A stretch of 64,000 nt of DNA from Caulobacter sp. AP07 (lineage in GTDB: Bacteria > Pseudomonadota > Alphaproteobacteria > Caulobacterales > Caulobacteraceae), in the NCBI RefSeq assembly GCF_000281955.1, contig NZ_AKKF01000130.1:1-64000 (forward strand), in the 5' to 3' direction. The position numbers and the translations under genes are program-made. The notes beneath the pieces were generated by a model. That model worked only from the letters and a program-made list of their open reading frames with translations. It was not told the origin of the DNA and did not search any database. Shown piece after piece: positions 19,049 through 27,612 of this stretch; the stretch's first letter is position 1, and each line of letters begins with the position of its first letter.

Positions 19049-19739
19049 CCCAGCCGGGCCGTTTCTTCTTCTTGCCGATGGCGAACAGGCCCGGATAGGG
19101 GCCCTTGCCGGTGCGGTAGAGGCACCAGTCGTCGTCCTTCCTGCAGTCGCCGTCGAACGCCGCCTTCTTGTCCGGATCGATCGCCGCGTAGAGGGCCGGC
19201 CCGTTCTTGTTCTTCGCGCCCAAGGCTTCGGCGCAGGCCTCGCGCTCGGCCTTGCTGAGCTTGAGGATGTCGGCGTGGTTGCAGCCGCCGCCCTGGCGGG
19301 CGGCCTGGCGCAGGGCGTCGCCGCCGCCGGTCGGCGTTCCGCGCGCGACGAAGCCCGGCGGCGCGACGATCTGACCGGGGGCGGCGGCGATCGGCGGGAT
19401 ATTCGCCGGCGGCGCGAGCGCGGGCCGGTGGAGCTCTGGAAGCCGGGGCGCCGGCGTCGTGTGGCTGGGCGACCGGGGCGGCGGCTTGGCGGCGGGCGGC
19501 GGGGTGGGCCGCAGGAGGTCGACGACCAGGCTGGGCGGTTCGACCAGGGTCGGGGCCGGCGGGACCCCTCGCAGCAACGCCCATCCCAGCACGGCGTGCA
19601 GGGCCAGGGATGTCAGGCCGATGACCAGCCACCGCCGTACGCCGCGCTTCAAGGCCATGGGCGCTCGGGCAGGCGCATCGACTTCTCCTTCACGCCACCA
19701 CGGTGTCTCTTGGCTAGCGTCACCTTGAGGCGAGACCAT
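19041..19739 (-). CDS. Single-pass membrane protein with proline-rich linker
   Basis: The protein (232 residues from the chosen start) has a basic cytoplasmic end, one hydrophobic helix (about residues 37-54, LVIGLTSLALHAVLGWALL), a ~70-residue Pro/Ala-rich linker beginning VPPAPTLVEPP, and a compact C-terminal domain with four cysteines (GGGCNHADI, EACAEAL, GDCRKDD and WCLYRTG). The layout recalls TonB-like or periplasm-spanning proteins, but the TonB C-terminal motif is missing. The start is uncertain: ATG at 19739 or the later MALKRG ATG are both reasonable, and neither has a strong ribosome site. Function unknown. Confidence 0.6.
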   Translation of the reverse strand: MVSPQGDASQETPWWREGEVDAPARAPMALKRGVRRWLVIGLTSLALHAVLGWALLRGVPPAPTLVEPPSLVVDLLRPTPPPAAKPPPRSPSHTTPAPRLPELHRPALAPPANIPPIAAAPGQIVAPPGFVARGTPTGGGDALRQAARQGGGCNHADILKLSKAEREACAEALGAKNKNGPALYAAIDPDKKAAFDGDCRKDDDWCLYRTGKGPYPGLFAIGKKKKRPGWDD

Positions 19740-19916
19740 GGCCGCGGTGTTTCGGACCTGGAGCAATCGGCCGGCGAACCGCCCCACGCGGATGCTGGAG
19801 CGCCCGGGTTATGGGCGCCCTCGACGAATTCGCGCCACGAACCGGATTTTCGCGCCTCGCCAGGGAACGATCGTCACAAGGCCGTGCTAGTCGGCGTGGG
19901 TCTTCGGAGGGAGTCA

Positions 19917-20027
19917 GTGAAGCTCGCCGCGCTGATCATCCTGGTCCTGATCGCAATGCTGATCTGGCCGAGTCTCGAGCCGCATTTGCTGCGGGTGCTA
20001 AGACGGCTTCGGCGGGCGCTTCGATAG
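19917..20027 (+). CDS. 36-residue single-pass membrane microprotein
   Basis: A GTG start at 19917 is preceded by a near-ideal Shine-Dalgarno sequence, GGAGG at 19906-19910, six bases away. The product begins with KLAALIILVLIAMLIWPSL, a clear membrane helix, and ends in a strongly cationic amphipathic tail (several Arg in RVLRRLRRALR). It is flanked by a divergent proline-rich membrane protein and a 300-bp non-coding region. No family is recognised. The ribosome site, the hydrophobic start and the clean stop argue for a real gene. Confidence 0.55.
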   Translation: MKLAALIILVLIAMLIWPSLEPHLLRVLRRLRRALR

Positions 20028-20328
20028 CGGTCCGCTCTTCGGTGAACTTGGACAAATGTTTTAATTGTCTCATCGAATTGATCAGGTGTGCGAAGTCGCC
20101 CCACGCGGGAATGCCCCCTGCGCGCGAAATCCGAAGAAGATTATCGTATCTCGAAGCGTCGCTATGCTGCGCATTTGCCGTTTTTAGGCCATCATCGCTC
20201 GAAAAGTGGCGTGTTCGCGTGCAATTTACGAGTCACACGGTGGTTTCCATAACAGCGTGTAAATAATGCTGGAGTGTTCGCGAGTGCGGCATTATACCGC
20301 TGGTGAAATTCAAAGTGGGAAACTCGCC
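20028..20328 (+). promoter_or_regulatory. AT-richer upstream region of the capsule core operon
   Basis: About 300 bases without a gene separate the microprotein from the secreted Ala-rich protein. The stretch is clearly less GC-rich than its surroundings and therefore probably holds the promoter of the rightward capsule genes. I see no TTAA-N7-TTAA pair here; a single TTAA occurs near 20060. No confident -35/-10 or sigma-54 element could be assigned. Confidence 0.35.
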
Positions 20329-20883
20329 ATGTCATCGCGTCATCTGAGCGCCATCGTCATTGGACTGGCGATGGTCACTGCACCGATCGGTCAGTCCGTC
20401 GTCTGGGCTCGCGCCACGCCGGTCGCGACCGCCGCCTCGCTGCAGGCCACCATCTCCTCGGCCGCCCGCGCGGCCGCCTCGACGGCGGGCTTCTCGGCCC
20501 TCTCCAACGCCGACAAGCTCGCGGCCATCCAGGCGGCCGTCACCCAGGCGCTCGCCACCAGCGGCGCCTCGCCCGAGGTGATCGCCGCCGCGCTGGTCCA
20601 GGCGGTCAAGTCGGGCGTCATCAGCGCCGGCGTCGCGATCGCGGTGGCCGCGGCCGTGGCTCCGGAATTCGCCCAGATGGTCGCCAACGACCCGGCGGTC
20701 GTCGCCCAACTCGCCGCCACCGGCCAATCGGCCACGGTGACGGGCGCGACGGACGGCGGGCCTTCGGTCAGCGTCCTGGTCAGCCTGCAAGGCGCGACGG
20801 GTGGCGGCGGTGGCGGCGCGGCCGCTCCCGCGGCGCCTTTCGACCCCTGCGCCGGCGTGATCGCCGCGTACTGCGGCGGCTAG
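20329..20883 (+). CDS. Secreted alanine-rich protein of unknown function
   Basis: The 184-residue protein has a signal peptide (MSSRHLSAIVIGLAMVTAPI with cleavage near VWARA at about residue 27). The mature part is Ala-rich and helical, with an internal pattern of short amphipathic helices (SAARAAASTAGF, AAIQAAVTQAL, IAAALVQAV). It ends in a Gly6 run, an Ala/Pro segment and a two-cysteine tail (DPCAGVIAAYCGG). An upstream in-frame ATG at 20266 was rejected because it precedes the signal peptide by 21 unconserved codons. It leads the capsule core genes and could be an envelope accessory, but that is positional inference only. Confidence 0.65.
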   Translation: MSSRHLSAIVIGLAMVTAPIGQSVVWARATPVATAASLQATISSAARAAASTAGFSALSNADKLAAIQAAVTQALATSGASPEVIAAALVQAVKSGVISAGVAIAVAAAVAPEFAQMVANDPAVVAQLAATGQSATVTGATDGGPSVSVLVSLQGATGGGGGGAAAPAAPFDPCAGVIAAYCGG

Positions 20884-20889
20884 CTACGT

Positions 20890-20909
20890 CCCGATCGGTT
20901 TCGATCGGG
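20890..20909 (+). terminator. Hairpin after the Ala-rich protein gene
   Basis: CCCGATCG and CGATCGGG form a perfect eight-base stem around GTTT, seven bases after the stop codon. A T-rich but not continuous stretch (CTCTTTGTGTTTG) follows about ten bases later. It may be a weak terminator or attenuator that lowers expression of the outer-membrane gene downstream. Confidence 0.45.
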
Positions 20910-20979
20910 CGTTCGACCTCTTTGTGTTTGTGAAGGTCCTAGCGGAGACGCATGTCTCCAAAAGGTGGGGATAGACCAA

Positions 20980-22239
20980 ATGAAATATCTGGTTTCCGCG
21001 GCGATCGCGGCCTTGCTGGTCGTGTCGACTCCGCACGTGGCTTCGGCCCAGGATCTGGCGTCGAACTTCAAGCGCGACAGGAATGTCAGCGTCCGTGAGC
21101 GTCCTCGCCCGGACTACGAGGCGATCGGGGTCAAGGCGGGCGGCTTCACGCTGTATCCGCGGGTGACCGCGAGCGTCGAGCGCAACGACAACATCTACGC
21201 CACCAAGACCGACGAGAAGGCCGACGCCATCTGGCGCGTGAAGCCCGAGCTGGCGGTGCGCTCCAACTGGTCGCGGCACGCCCTGGGCGCCTTCGCGTCG
21301 GCCTCGATCAACCGCTATGCCGACTTCGGCAGCGAAGACACCGAGGAATACACCGTGGCGGTCAACGGCCGCCTGGACGTGGTCCGCGGCTCGAACGTCA
21401 CCGGTTCGCTGCAGTACCAGGCCCTGACCGAACCGCGGACCTCGCCGCAGTCGCCGGTCGGAGCGGTCAAGCCGATCGAATACAGCCTGGTCACCGGCAA
21501 GGTGACCGGCGTGAAGGAATTCAACCGCCTGCGCCTGACGGGCAAGCTGTCGGACTACGACTACAACTACGACGACGGCGCCAACATCAGCGGCGGCCTG
21601 GTCGAGCAGGACACCCGCGACCGCAACGAATTCTACTACGGCGGCAAGGTGGAATACGCCATGAGCCCGGACACGGCCCTGTTCCTGTCCGTGCTGGGCA
21701 ACAACAAGAACTATGACCTGGCCATCGCCGGTCGCGACTCCGATGGCTATGTCGCCACGGTCGGCGCCAATTTCGAGCTTTCCGAAGTGGTCCGGGGCGA
21801 CGTCGCGGTCGGCTACATGAAGCAGTCCTACGACAACCCGCTCTACGGCAAGATCGACGGCTTCAGCGGCGAAGCCAGCGTCGAATGGTTCCCGACCGCC
21901 CTGACCACCGTGACGACCACGGCCGGCCGGACGATCGAGGAAGCGGTCGCTTCAGGCGCGCCAGGCTACATTTCGAACAATATCGGGCTCAACATTGACC
22001 ACGAGTTGTTGCGCAACGTGCTGCTGTCGGCCAACGCCAACTACCGCAAGGATGACTACGAGAAGATCGACCGCAGCGACAAGCGCACCGGCGCGGGCGC
22101 CTCGGCCGCCTACCTGCTGAACCGTCGGGTCGGGCTTTTCCTGACGTACACCTACCTGAAGCAGAACTCCTCCGGTGGAGACCACGGGACGTCCTTCACT
22201 GACAACAAGCTCGCGGCTTCCGTCGCACTGCAGTTCTAG
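20980..22239 (+). CDS. Outer-membrane beta-barrel protein of the capsule locus
   Basis: The 419-residue protein has a signal peptide ending near ASAQD (residue 24) and then a series of alternating amphipathic strands rich in Tyr, Asn and Asp, ending with phenylalanine (LAASVALQF), the classic barrel terminus. It resembles outer-membrane beta-barrel proteins of the BBP2 type that accompany Wzc/Wza genes in alphaproteobacterial exopolysaccharide loci. The ATG at 20980 begins the signal peptide; the GTG 15 bases upstream falls in the probable ribosome site. It precedes wzc by 44 bases in the same direction. A role in polymer export or surface attachment is inferred. Confidence 0.75.
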   Translation: MKYLVSAAIAALLVVSTPHVASAQDLASNFKRDRNVSVRERPRPDYEAIGVKAGGFTLYPRVTASVERNDNIYATKTDEKADAIWRVKPELAVRSNWSRHALGAFASASINRYADFGSEDTEEYTVAVNGRLDVVRGSNVTGSLQYQALTEPRTSPQSPVGAVKPIEYSLVTGKVTGVKEFNRLRLTGKLSDYDYNYDDGANISGGLVEQDTRDRNEFYYGGKVEYAMSPDTALFLSVLGNNKNYDLAIAGRDSDGYVATVGANFELSEVVRGDVAVGYMKQSYDNPLYGKIDGFSGEASVEWFPTALTTVTTTAGRTIEEAVASGAPGYISNNIGLNIDHELLRNVLLSANANYRKDDYEKIDRSDKRTGAGASAAYLLNRRVGLFLTYTYLKQNSSGGDHGTSFTDNKLAASVALQF

Positions 22240-22283
22240 GAAAGCGTCCGGGATCTTTCCCCAGCGCCCATCGAGAGTTTTTC

Positions 22284-24500
22284 ATGGACGGCTCAGCTTA
22301 CCAAACCCCGATCTCTCCGGCGCCCGGCGTCGGAGAGATGACGCTTGATCTCAATGTCCTGATCGCCACCTTCCGCCGCCGTCTGCGTCTGTTCGCGGCG
22401 GTGGCGTTGGTCGTTTTCGTCGCCGTCCTGCTTTTTACCCTGCAGCAGACGCCGCGCTATACGGCGACGGCCCAGGTCATGCTCGACACCCGCACCGAGC
22501 AGGTGACCGACATGAGCGCCGTGCTCTCGGGCTTGCCGGCCGACACCCAGGTGATGGACACCGAGGTCGAGGTGCTGCGCTCGCGCTCGCTGGCCAACCG
22601 CGTCGTCACCCAGCTGAAACTCGACCAGGATCCCTACTTCAATCCCTACCTCGAACAGTCCAAGGGGCTGAAGTCGTGGCTGCCCTGGATCAAGAAGTCA
22701 GTGGCGCCCACCCCGGCGGTCGACTCGATCGAGGCTCAGCGCCGTCGTGAGAGGATCGTGGACAATCTGCTCGACGGATTGAAGGTCCATCGGGCCGGCC
22801 TGACCTACCTGATCGCCGTCGACTACACTCACCCCGACCCCGCGCAGGCGGCCAAGTTGGCCAACGCCTTCGCTGACCTCTATCTGACCGAACAGCTCGA
22901 AGCCAAGTTCGACGCCACCGCCAAGGCCAACGAGTGGCTGGACACCCGGGTCGTCGAACTGCGCGATCAGCTGCAGCAGGCGGAGGCCGCAGTCCAGCAG
23001 TACAAGATCGCCAACAACCTGCTCAGCGCCGAGGGCGCCACCCTGACCGAGCAGGAGATCTCAGGCCTCAACCAGCAACTGGCCTCGGCCAAGGCCGCCC
23101 AGGCCGAGACCGACGCCCGCCTCAACATCGCCCGCAGCCAGCTGGCGCGCGGCAGCAACGGCGAGGATGTCGGTGAATCCCTCAATTCGCCGGTCGTCCA
23201 GCAGCTGCGCAAGCAGCGCGCCGAAAAAAGCGCCCAGGTCGCCGACCTCAGCGGCCGCTACGGCGACCGTCACCCCGACCTGCTGAAGGCCAAGCGCGAG
23301 CTGGCCGACATGGACGGCCAGATCCAGGCCGAGATTCGCCGCATCATCTCCAATCTCGAGGCGCAGGCCCAGGTGGCGCGTCAACGGACCGGCTCGATGG
23401 CGGGCAGCGTTTCGGTCTCCAAGGGCACGCTGGCCGGCAACAACCGGGCCGGCATCCGCCTGGCCGAACTGGAGCGCAAGGCCGAATCCGTCCGCACGCT
23501 CTACGAGTCCCTGCTGGCGCGCTTCAAGCAGACCACGACCAGCCAGGGCATCGAACAGCCTGACGCCCGGGTCGTGTCGCAGGCCAAGATTCCGACCTCG
23601 CCGAGCTATCCCAAGCCGTCGCTGAACCTGATGGTGGGTCTGGTCGGCGCGCTGGGCGCTGGCCTGGCGGCGGTCGTGATGGCGGAAATCCTGATGGCCG
23701 GCCTGTTCACCGAGGACGAGGTCGAGCACCGCCTGGGCCTGCCCTATCTGGGTTCGGTGCCGCTGCTCAGCTCCGCCGTCGACGGCAAGCTGGCCCGCAA
23801 TGTCAGCCCGGCCGACTACCTGCTGACCAAGCCGCTGTCGGGCTTCGCCGAGAGCTTCCGCAAGCTGCGGGCCGCCGTCCTGTTCTCGAAGGTCGGCGAG
23901 CCGGTGAAGGTGATCGCGATCACCTCGTCGCTGCCCGGCGAAGGCAAGACCACCACCACCTTCTCCCTGGCCCGCACGCTGGCGACCGCGGGCGCCAATG
24001 TCGTCGTCGTCGACTGCGATCTGCGGCAGAGCGCGATCAGCCGGTTCCTGGCCGAGCCGCCGACGGTGGGCCTGCTCGAAGTGCTGAACGGCGTCTGCAC
24101 GCTGGATCAGGCGCTGATCACCGACGCCAGCGGGGCCAAGGTCCTGCCGCTGGCGAAGTCGGCCAATACGCCGCGCGACGTGCTGGGCTCCGTGGCCATG
24201 CGCCGCCTGCTGGCCGAGCTGCGTCAAAAGTTCGACCTGGTGCTGCTCGACACCGCTCCCCTGCTGGCGATCGCCGACACCCGCATCCTGGCCCCTTCAA
24301 CCGATGCGGTTGTGATGCTGGCGCGCTGGAAGAAGACCCCGGTCAAGGCGATCACCTCGGCCCTGTCGCTGCTGCAGGGCCAGGGCGTGTTCGTGGCCGG
24401 CGTGGCCCTGACCCAGGTCGATCTGAAGGCCCAGGGCCGCTACGGCTACGGCGACGCCAACTACTATTACAAGAGCTACCGCAAGTACTATGCCGACTGA
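22284..24500 (+). CDS. wzc: Wzc-type polysaccharide co-polymerase with tyrosine autokinase domain
   Basis: The 738-residue inner-membrane protein controls capsule chain length and export. It has a Wzz domain with membrane helices near residues 35-55 and 450-470, a long periplasmic coiled-coil/GNVR region between them, and a cytoplasmic BY-kinase. The kinase shows Walker A SSLPGEGKTTTT (about residue 547), Walker A' VVVVDCDLR and Walker B LVLLDTAP. The C-terminus is a tyrosine cluster, YGYGDANYYYKSYRKYYAD, the autophosphorylation site of the family. Its 3' end overlaps the start of the polymerase gene by 11 bases, so they are cotranscribed. Confidence 0.92.
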   Translation: MDGSAYQTPISPAPGVGEMTLDLNVLIATFRRRLRLFAAVALVVFVAVLLFTLQQTPRYTATAQVMLDTRTEQVTDMSAVLSGLPADTQVMDTEVEVLRSRSLANRVVTQLKLDQDPYFNPYLEQSKGLKSWLPWIKKSVAPTPAVDSIEAQRRRERIVDNLLDGLKVHRAGLTYLIAVDYTHPDPAQAAKLANAFADLYLTEQLEAKFDATAKANEWLDTRVVELRDQLQQAEAAVQQYKIANNLLSAEGATLTEQEISGLNQQLASAKAAQAETDARLNIARSQLARGSNGEDVGESLNSPVVQQLRKQRAEKSAQVADLSGRYGDRHPDLLKAKRELADMDGQIQAEIRRIISNLEAQAQVARQRTGSMAGSVSVSKGTLAGNNRAGIRLAELERKAESVRTLYESLLARFKQTTTSQGIEQPDARVVSQAKIPTSPSYPKPSLNLMVGLVGALGAGLAAVVMAEILMAGLFTEDEVEHRLGLPYLGSVPLLSSAVDGKLARNVSPADYLLTKPLSGFAESFRKLRAAVLFSKVGEPVKVIAITSSLPGEGKTTTTFSLARTLATAGANVVVVDCDLRQSAISRFLAEPPTVGLLEVLNGVCTLDQALITDASGAKVLPLAKSANTPRDVLGSVAMRRLLAELRQKFDLVLLDTAPLLAIADTRILAPSTDAVVMLARWKKTPVKAITSALSLLQGQGVFVAGVALTQVDLKAQGRYGYGDANYYYKSYRKYYAD

Positions 24501-26436
24501 CACGGCGGTGGGGCGCCCGGTCGCCGCGGGCGATCGGACGCCCCGTCGTCGCGCGCGCAGGCTGGCGGCGTCGGAGAAGGTCGCCGCGCTGGGCCTGCTG
24601 GCCCTGGTGTTCGCCGCCGTCCTGGCCTTCGGGGCCAGCGAGGTCGTCACGGCGGTCCTGTTCTCCGGCCTCTACGCCGCCTATCTGCTGGGCCTGTTGG
24701 CGACGTGCGACTGGGCGCGGCGTGACCTTGGCAAGATGGCCGGCCTGCCCCTTCAGGCGGTGCTGTTCGCGCTCCTGGCGGCGGCCGTGCTCTGGCCCCT
24801 GACCGCCTGGGGGCCGGGCGGCGCCCATCCGGTCTGGGACTACCTGCCCGGGCGCATGGGCAGTCTGACGGTCGACCGCTCGGCGCTGCTGCTCAATCTC
24901 CTGCAGCTGTTCGGCCTGGCGTCCCTGTACGTCTCGGCCCGGCTGCTCGGCGCCTCCGAAGCGCGGGGGGCCTGGTTCCTGCGCGCCGCCGTGATCGCCC
25001 TGGCCGCCTATGCGGCGATGGCCATCGCCGACCATGTCGGCGTGCGCCGGGCCGCGCGCCTGACCGCCACCCTGCTGAGCCCCAACAGCGCGGCCACGAC
25101 CTTCGGGGCGGGCCTGTTGCTGGCCGTGGCCGCCGCGGTGAACCGGTTTCGGCGCTATCCCGGCCTGACCGTGCTGCGGCGGGGCGATCCCGAGGCCATG
25201 GCCTATCTGGGCGTCGTGGCCCTGCTGGCCACCGTGCTGCTGATGACCGCCTCGCGGGCCGGGGTCGTCGCCTCGCTGATCGGCCTGGGTCTGCTGCTGG
25301 TCTGGAACGTCTTCGCCCAACGCCAGAGCCTGCGCGGCGGGGCGGGCCTGATCGTGGTCGCCGCCGTCCTGCTGGTCGCCGCCGTCGCCCTGCGCAGCGT
25401 CGACCATCTGGCCGACCGCTTCAGCGCGACCGGTCGTGACATCGAGGTTCGCTCGAACATCTTCGCCCCCCACTGGGAGGCCTTCCTGTCGACGCCGTGG
25501 AGCGGCTTTGGTCTGGGTGCGTTCCCGACGGTCAACCAGCTGATCGTCACCGGGACCTCGTTGTCGGTCCTCCACGATGTCCGGGCGGCGCATAACCTCT
25601 ATCTCCAATGGCTGGAAGAGGGCGGCGTGGTCGGGTCGCTGGCCATGCTGGCGCTGTTCGTCAGCCTGGCCTGGCCGATCCTGCGCGGCGGCCTGGTCGA
25701 CAGCGCCGCCGGGGTCTGGGCGCGGGCCGCCGTCTGCGCCGCCGTGGTGTTCCTGGTGCACGGGGTGACGGACTTCGCGCTGCAGGTTCCGGCCATCCAG
25801 GCGTTGTGCGTGATGGTGCTGGGCGTGGTCGGCGGCATGGCGTTGGCGCGGACCGGTGCGCGACGCGGTGGGAGCGTCCTGCCGCGATGGCCGATCGGCG
25901 TCGTCGCTGGCGGGACCGTCCTGGCGACCCTCCTGGCCGGCCCGCCGCTGGTCGCGGCGAAGCTGGGCGGCGACCTGTCGGCCTGGCCCACCGCGCCCGC
26001 CGAGGCGCTGGCCCAGAGCGTGGAAACCGGCCTCGCCGCGCCCAGGCCCGGCCTGCCCGCGCTGGCGCGCCTGGAGCGGATCAACGCGCGGGAGCTGGCG
26101 CTGCGGCCGGCCTCCGGCGCGGCGTGGCTGCGGCGGGCCGCGATCGAGGCGGAGCTTGGCCATGACGAGGCGTCGAGCGAGGCGCTGGAGCGGTCGTTCC
26201 TGGTGGCGCCGTTGCAGAGCAGCCTGTTCGACCGGCGGACGGTCTTCGCCTACGAACACTGGGACCGCCTGAGCCCGGCCGCGCGCGACCAGACGGTCTA
26301 CCACCTCAAGGCCGAGTGGTTGCGGGGCCGACCGGCGCGGTTCGTGGCCATGGCCAACGGTATCCGCAATCCCGCCGGCCGGGTGGGGCTGGCGCTGCAG
26401 GTCGCCGTGCTGCGGATGTCGTCCCGGGTCCGCTAG
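24490..26436 (+). CDS. O-antigen ligase/polymerase-like membrane protein (Wzy/WaaL family)
   Basis: The 648-residue protein has about 11 predicted membrane helices up to residue ~490. A large periplasmic loop contains the family segment around SRAGVVASLIGLGLLL and the later region NIFAPHWEAFLSTPWSGFGLGAF, followed by AHNLYLQWLEEGG, the conserved His-containing motif of the Wzy_C/ligase family. A ~150-residue helical C-terminal extension looks TPR-like. It starts inside the last codons of wzc. It may polymerise capsule repeats or transfer the polymer to an acceptor. A second polymerase-like gene exists at 41 kb, so the division of labour is open. Confidence 0.82.
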   Translation: MPTDTAVGRPVAAGDRTPRRRARRLAASEKVAALGLLALVFAAVLAFGASEVVTAVLFSGLYAAYLLGLLATCDWARRDLGKMAGLPLQAVLFALLAAAVLWPLTAWGPGGAHPVWDYLPGRMGSLTVDRSALLLNLLQLFGLASLYVSARLLGASEARGAWFLRAAVIALAAYAAMAIADHVGVRRAARLTATLLSPNSAATTFGAGLLLAVAAAVNRFRRYPGLTVLRRGDPEAMAYLGVVALLATVLLMTASRAGVVASLIGLGLLLVWNVFAQRQSLRGGAGLIVVAAVLLVAAVALRSVDHLADRFSATGRDIEVRSNIFAPHWEAFLSTPWSGFGLGAFPTVNQLIVTGTSLSVLHDVRAAHNLYLQWLEEGGVVGSLAMLALFVSLAWPILRGGLVDSAAGVWARAAVCAAVVFLVHGVTDFALQVPAIQALCVMVLGVVGGMALARTGARRGGSVLPRWPIGVVAGGTVLATLLAGPPLVAAKLGGDLSAWPTAPAEALAQSVETGLAAPRPGLPALARLERINARELALRPASGAAWLRRAAIEAELGHDEASSEALERSFLVAPLQSSLFDRRTVFAYEHWDRLSPAARDQTVYHLKAEWLRGRPARFVAMANGIRNPAGRVGLALQVAVLRMSSRVR

Positions 26437-26440
26437 GGGC

Positions 26441-26459
26441 CCGCCGCGCGGAGCGGCGG
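26441..26459. terminator. Hairpin between convergent genes
   Basis: CCGCCGC and GCGGCGG form a seven-base stem around GCGGA in the 30-bp gap between the rightward polymerase/ligase gene and the leftward sugar transferase gene. No T-tract follows on either strand, so termination is only likely from position. Confidence 0.35.
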
Positions 26460-26466
26460 CTTGCTC

Positions 26467-27120
26467 CTAGTAGGCGTTCTCGGCCAGCAGCAGGTGCGGC
26501 ACGGTCAGTAGCATGATCCGGATGTCCGACAGCAGCGTCCAGTTGTCGATGTAGTCGAGGTCGGCCCTCACCCGCTGGGACATCTCGTCGACGTCGCCGG
26601 TGGCGCCGCGCAGGCCGCGGATCTGGGCCAGGCCGGTCAGGCCCGGGCGGGCCTGGAAGCGCTGGCTGTAGCTGGGGATCAAGGCCCCGTAATAGTCGTC
26701 ATGGGCCTGGGCGTGCGGACGCGGCCCGACCAGCGACATGTCGCCCTTCAGGACGTTGAGCAGTTGCGGCAGTTCATCGACGCTGGCCATGCGAATCAGC
26801 TTGCCGATTCGGGTGATGCGATCGTCGCCACGCTGCGCCTGCACGACATTGGGGCCGTTCTCTTCGCAGCGCATCGAACGCAGCTTGTAGATGGTGAACG
26901 GCCGGCCGTTCAGTCCACCTCGCGTCTGGCGGAATAGAGCGGGGCCCGGAGACTCCAGCTTGATCAATAGCGCCGTCAGCAACAGCACCGGCGCGAAGAA
27001 CACCAGTAACAGAAACGCCGCAAAAATGTCGCAAAGGCGTTTAAGCGGATCGACCGCCACTCGCGGAAGGAATTCAGTCGTAGCGCGCTGCATGACTTCT
27101 GTATTCAAGCTCCCGCTCAC
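26467..27120 (-). CDS. Undecaprenyl-phosphate sugar-1-phosphate transferase (short PHPT)
   Basis: The 217-residue protein starts polysaccharide assembly by moving a sugar phosphate from a nucleotide sugar to undecaprenyl phosphate at the inner membrane. It has one hydrophobic helix (about residues 30-52) and the catalytic domain of the WbaP/HfsE family: FTIYKLRSMR, SVDELPQLLNVLKGDMSLVGPRP, and the later RPGLTGLAQIRG. It lacks the N-terminal five-helix region of long family members, like the short PssY/PssZ-type enzymes of Caulobacter. It is transcribed leftwards from the intergenic region that carries CtrA-like boxes. Whether it uses glucose-1-P or galactose-1-P cannot be told. Confidence 0.9.
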   Translation of the reverse strand: MSGSLNTEVMQRATTEFLPRVAVDPLKRLCDIFAAFLLLVFFAPVLLLTALLIKLESPGPALFRQTRGGLNGRPFTIYKLRSMRCEENGPNVVQAQRGDDRITRIGKLIRMASVDELPQLLNVLKGDMSLVGPRPHAQAHDDYYGALIPSYSQRFQARPGLTGLAQIRGLRGATGDVDEMSQRVRADLDYIDNWTLLSDIRIMLLTVPHLLLAENAY

Positions 27121-27217
27121 TGCACTATCCCCTATAAATCCGCTCTGAGCGTGGTTCAGAGGCAGCCCGGTGACTGTCTACCGCAATGCACGCGCGCCGT
27201 CCCTTATAAACCTCAGC

Positions 27218-27232
27218 TTAACCATAGATTAT
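27218..27232. promoter_or_regulatory. CtrA-like box TTAA-N7-TTAT
   Basis: TTAACCATAGATTAT matches the CtrA consensus TTAA-N7-TTAA at seven of eight positions. It lies in the divergent region between the sugar transferase start (27120) and the small membrane protein start (27312), 80 bases upstream of the latter. A weaker TTAG-N7-TTAG pair is at 27258-27272. The region is markedly AT-rich. Binding is inferred from the consensus only. Confidence 0.45.
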
Positions 27233-27311
27233 GATAAAGCTGCGTAAATCACGTTCGTTAGGCGGGGATTAGGGCTCGTGATCTAGGCTCCAGCTTAGAG
27301 GAGCACCCCCC

Positions 27312-27473
27312 ATGTCCACGATCCCGGCTGACGTTTCTTTGGTTACTGCGACGGCTACCGCCGCGACCTCGACGCGTCGCCGCCTGCCGCGACTGGTGGG
27401 CTGGATGCTGACGGCCGCGGTGGGCGGCGCCCTGTGGTATGGCCTCATCGAGCTGGTTCGCCTGGCGTTCTGA
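27312..27473 (+). CDS. 53-residue membrane protein of the capsule locus
   Basis: An ATG at 27312 with the ribosome site GAGGAG about ten bases upstream opens a 53-codon frame. The product has a Thr/Ala-rich N-terminal half, a basic patch STRRRLPRL, and one membrane helix, GWMLTAAVGGALWYGLIELV, ending LAF. It is followed by an unusually perfect terminator. No family is recognised. Its own CtrA-like upstream site and its position opposite hvyA make it a candidate small regulator or accessory of capsule export, which is inference. Confidence 0.6.
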   Translation: MSTIPADVSLVTATATAATSTRRRLPRLVGWMLTAAVGGALWYGLIELVRLAF

Positions 27474-27510
27474 GCGCTCGCCGCCGCCGCGTCACGCGCG
27501 GCGCCCATCG

Positions 27511-27559
27511 CCGAACATAAAGACCCCCGCGGCGCCGCCGCGGGGGTCTTTATGTTCGG
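27511..27559. terminator. Bidirectional terminator, perfect 24-bp inverted repeat
   Basis: The arms 27511-27534 and 27536-27559 are exact inverted repeats with a single central base. The GC-rich core is flanked by AAAG/CTTT-containing ends, giving an A-run before and a T-rich run after the hairpin on either strand. It lies between the rightward 53-residue gene and the leftward hvyA gene and should stop both transcripts. Confidence 0.85.
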
Positions 27560-27612
27560 CGCGCGTCCGCGACCCGAAGCGGGAGGGCGGCCGACCGCCC
27601 TCCGCCTGGCGC

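Noticed and set aside
18389-20027. Genomic island after tRNA-Thr with integrase and direct repeat
   Set aside because: No integrase and no second copy of the tRNA 3' end could be found in the window.
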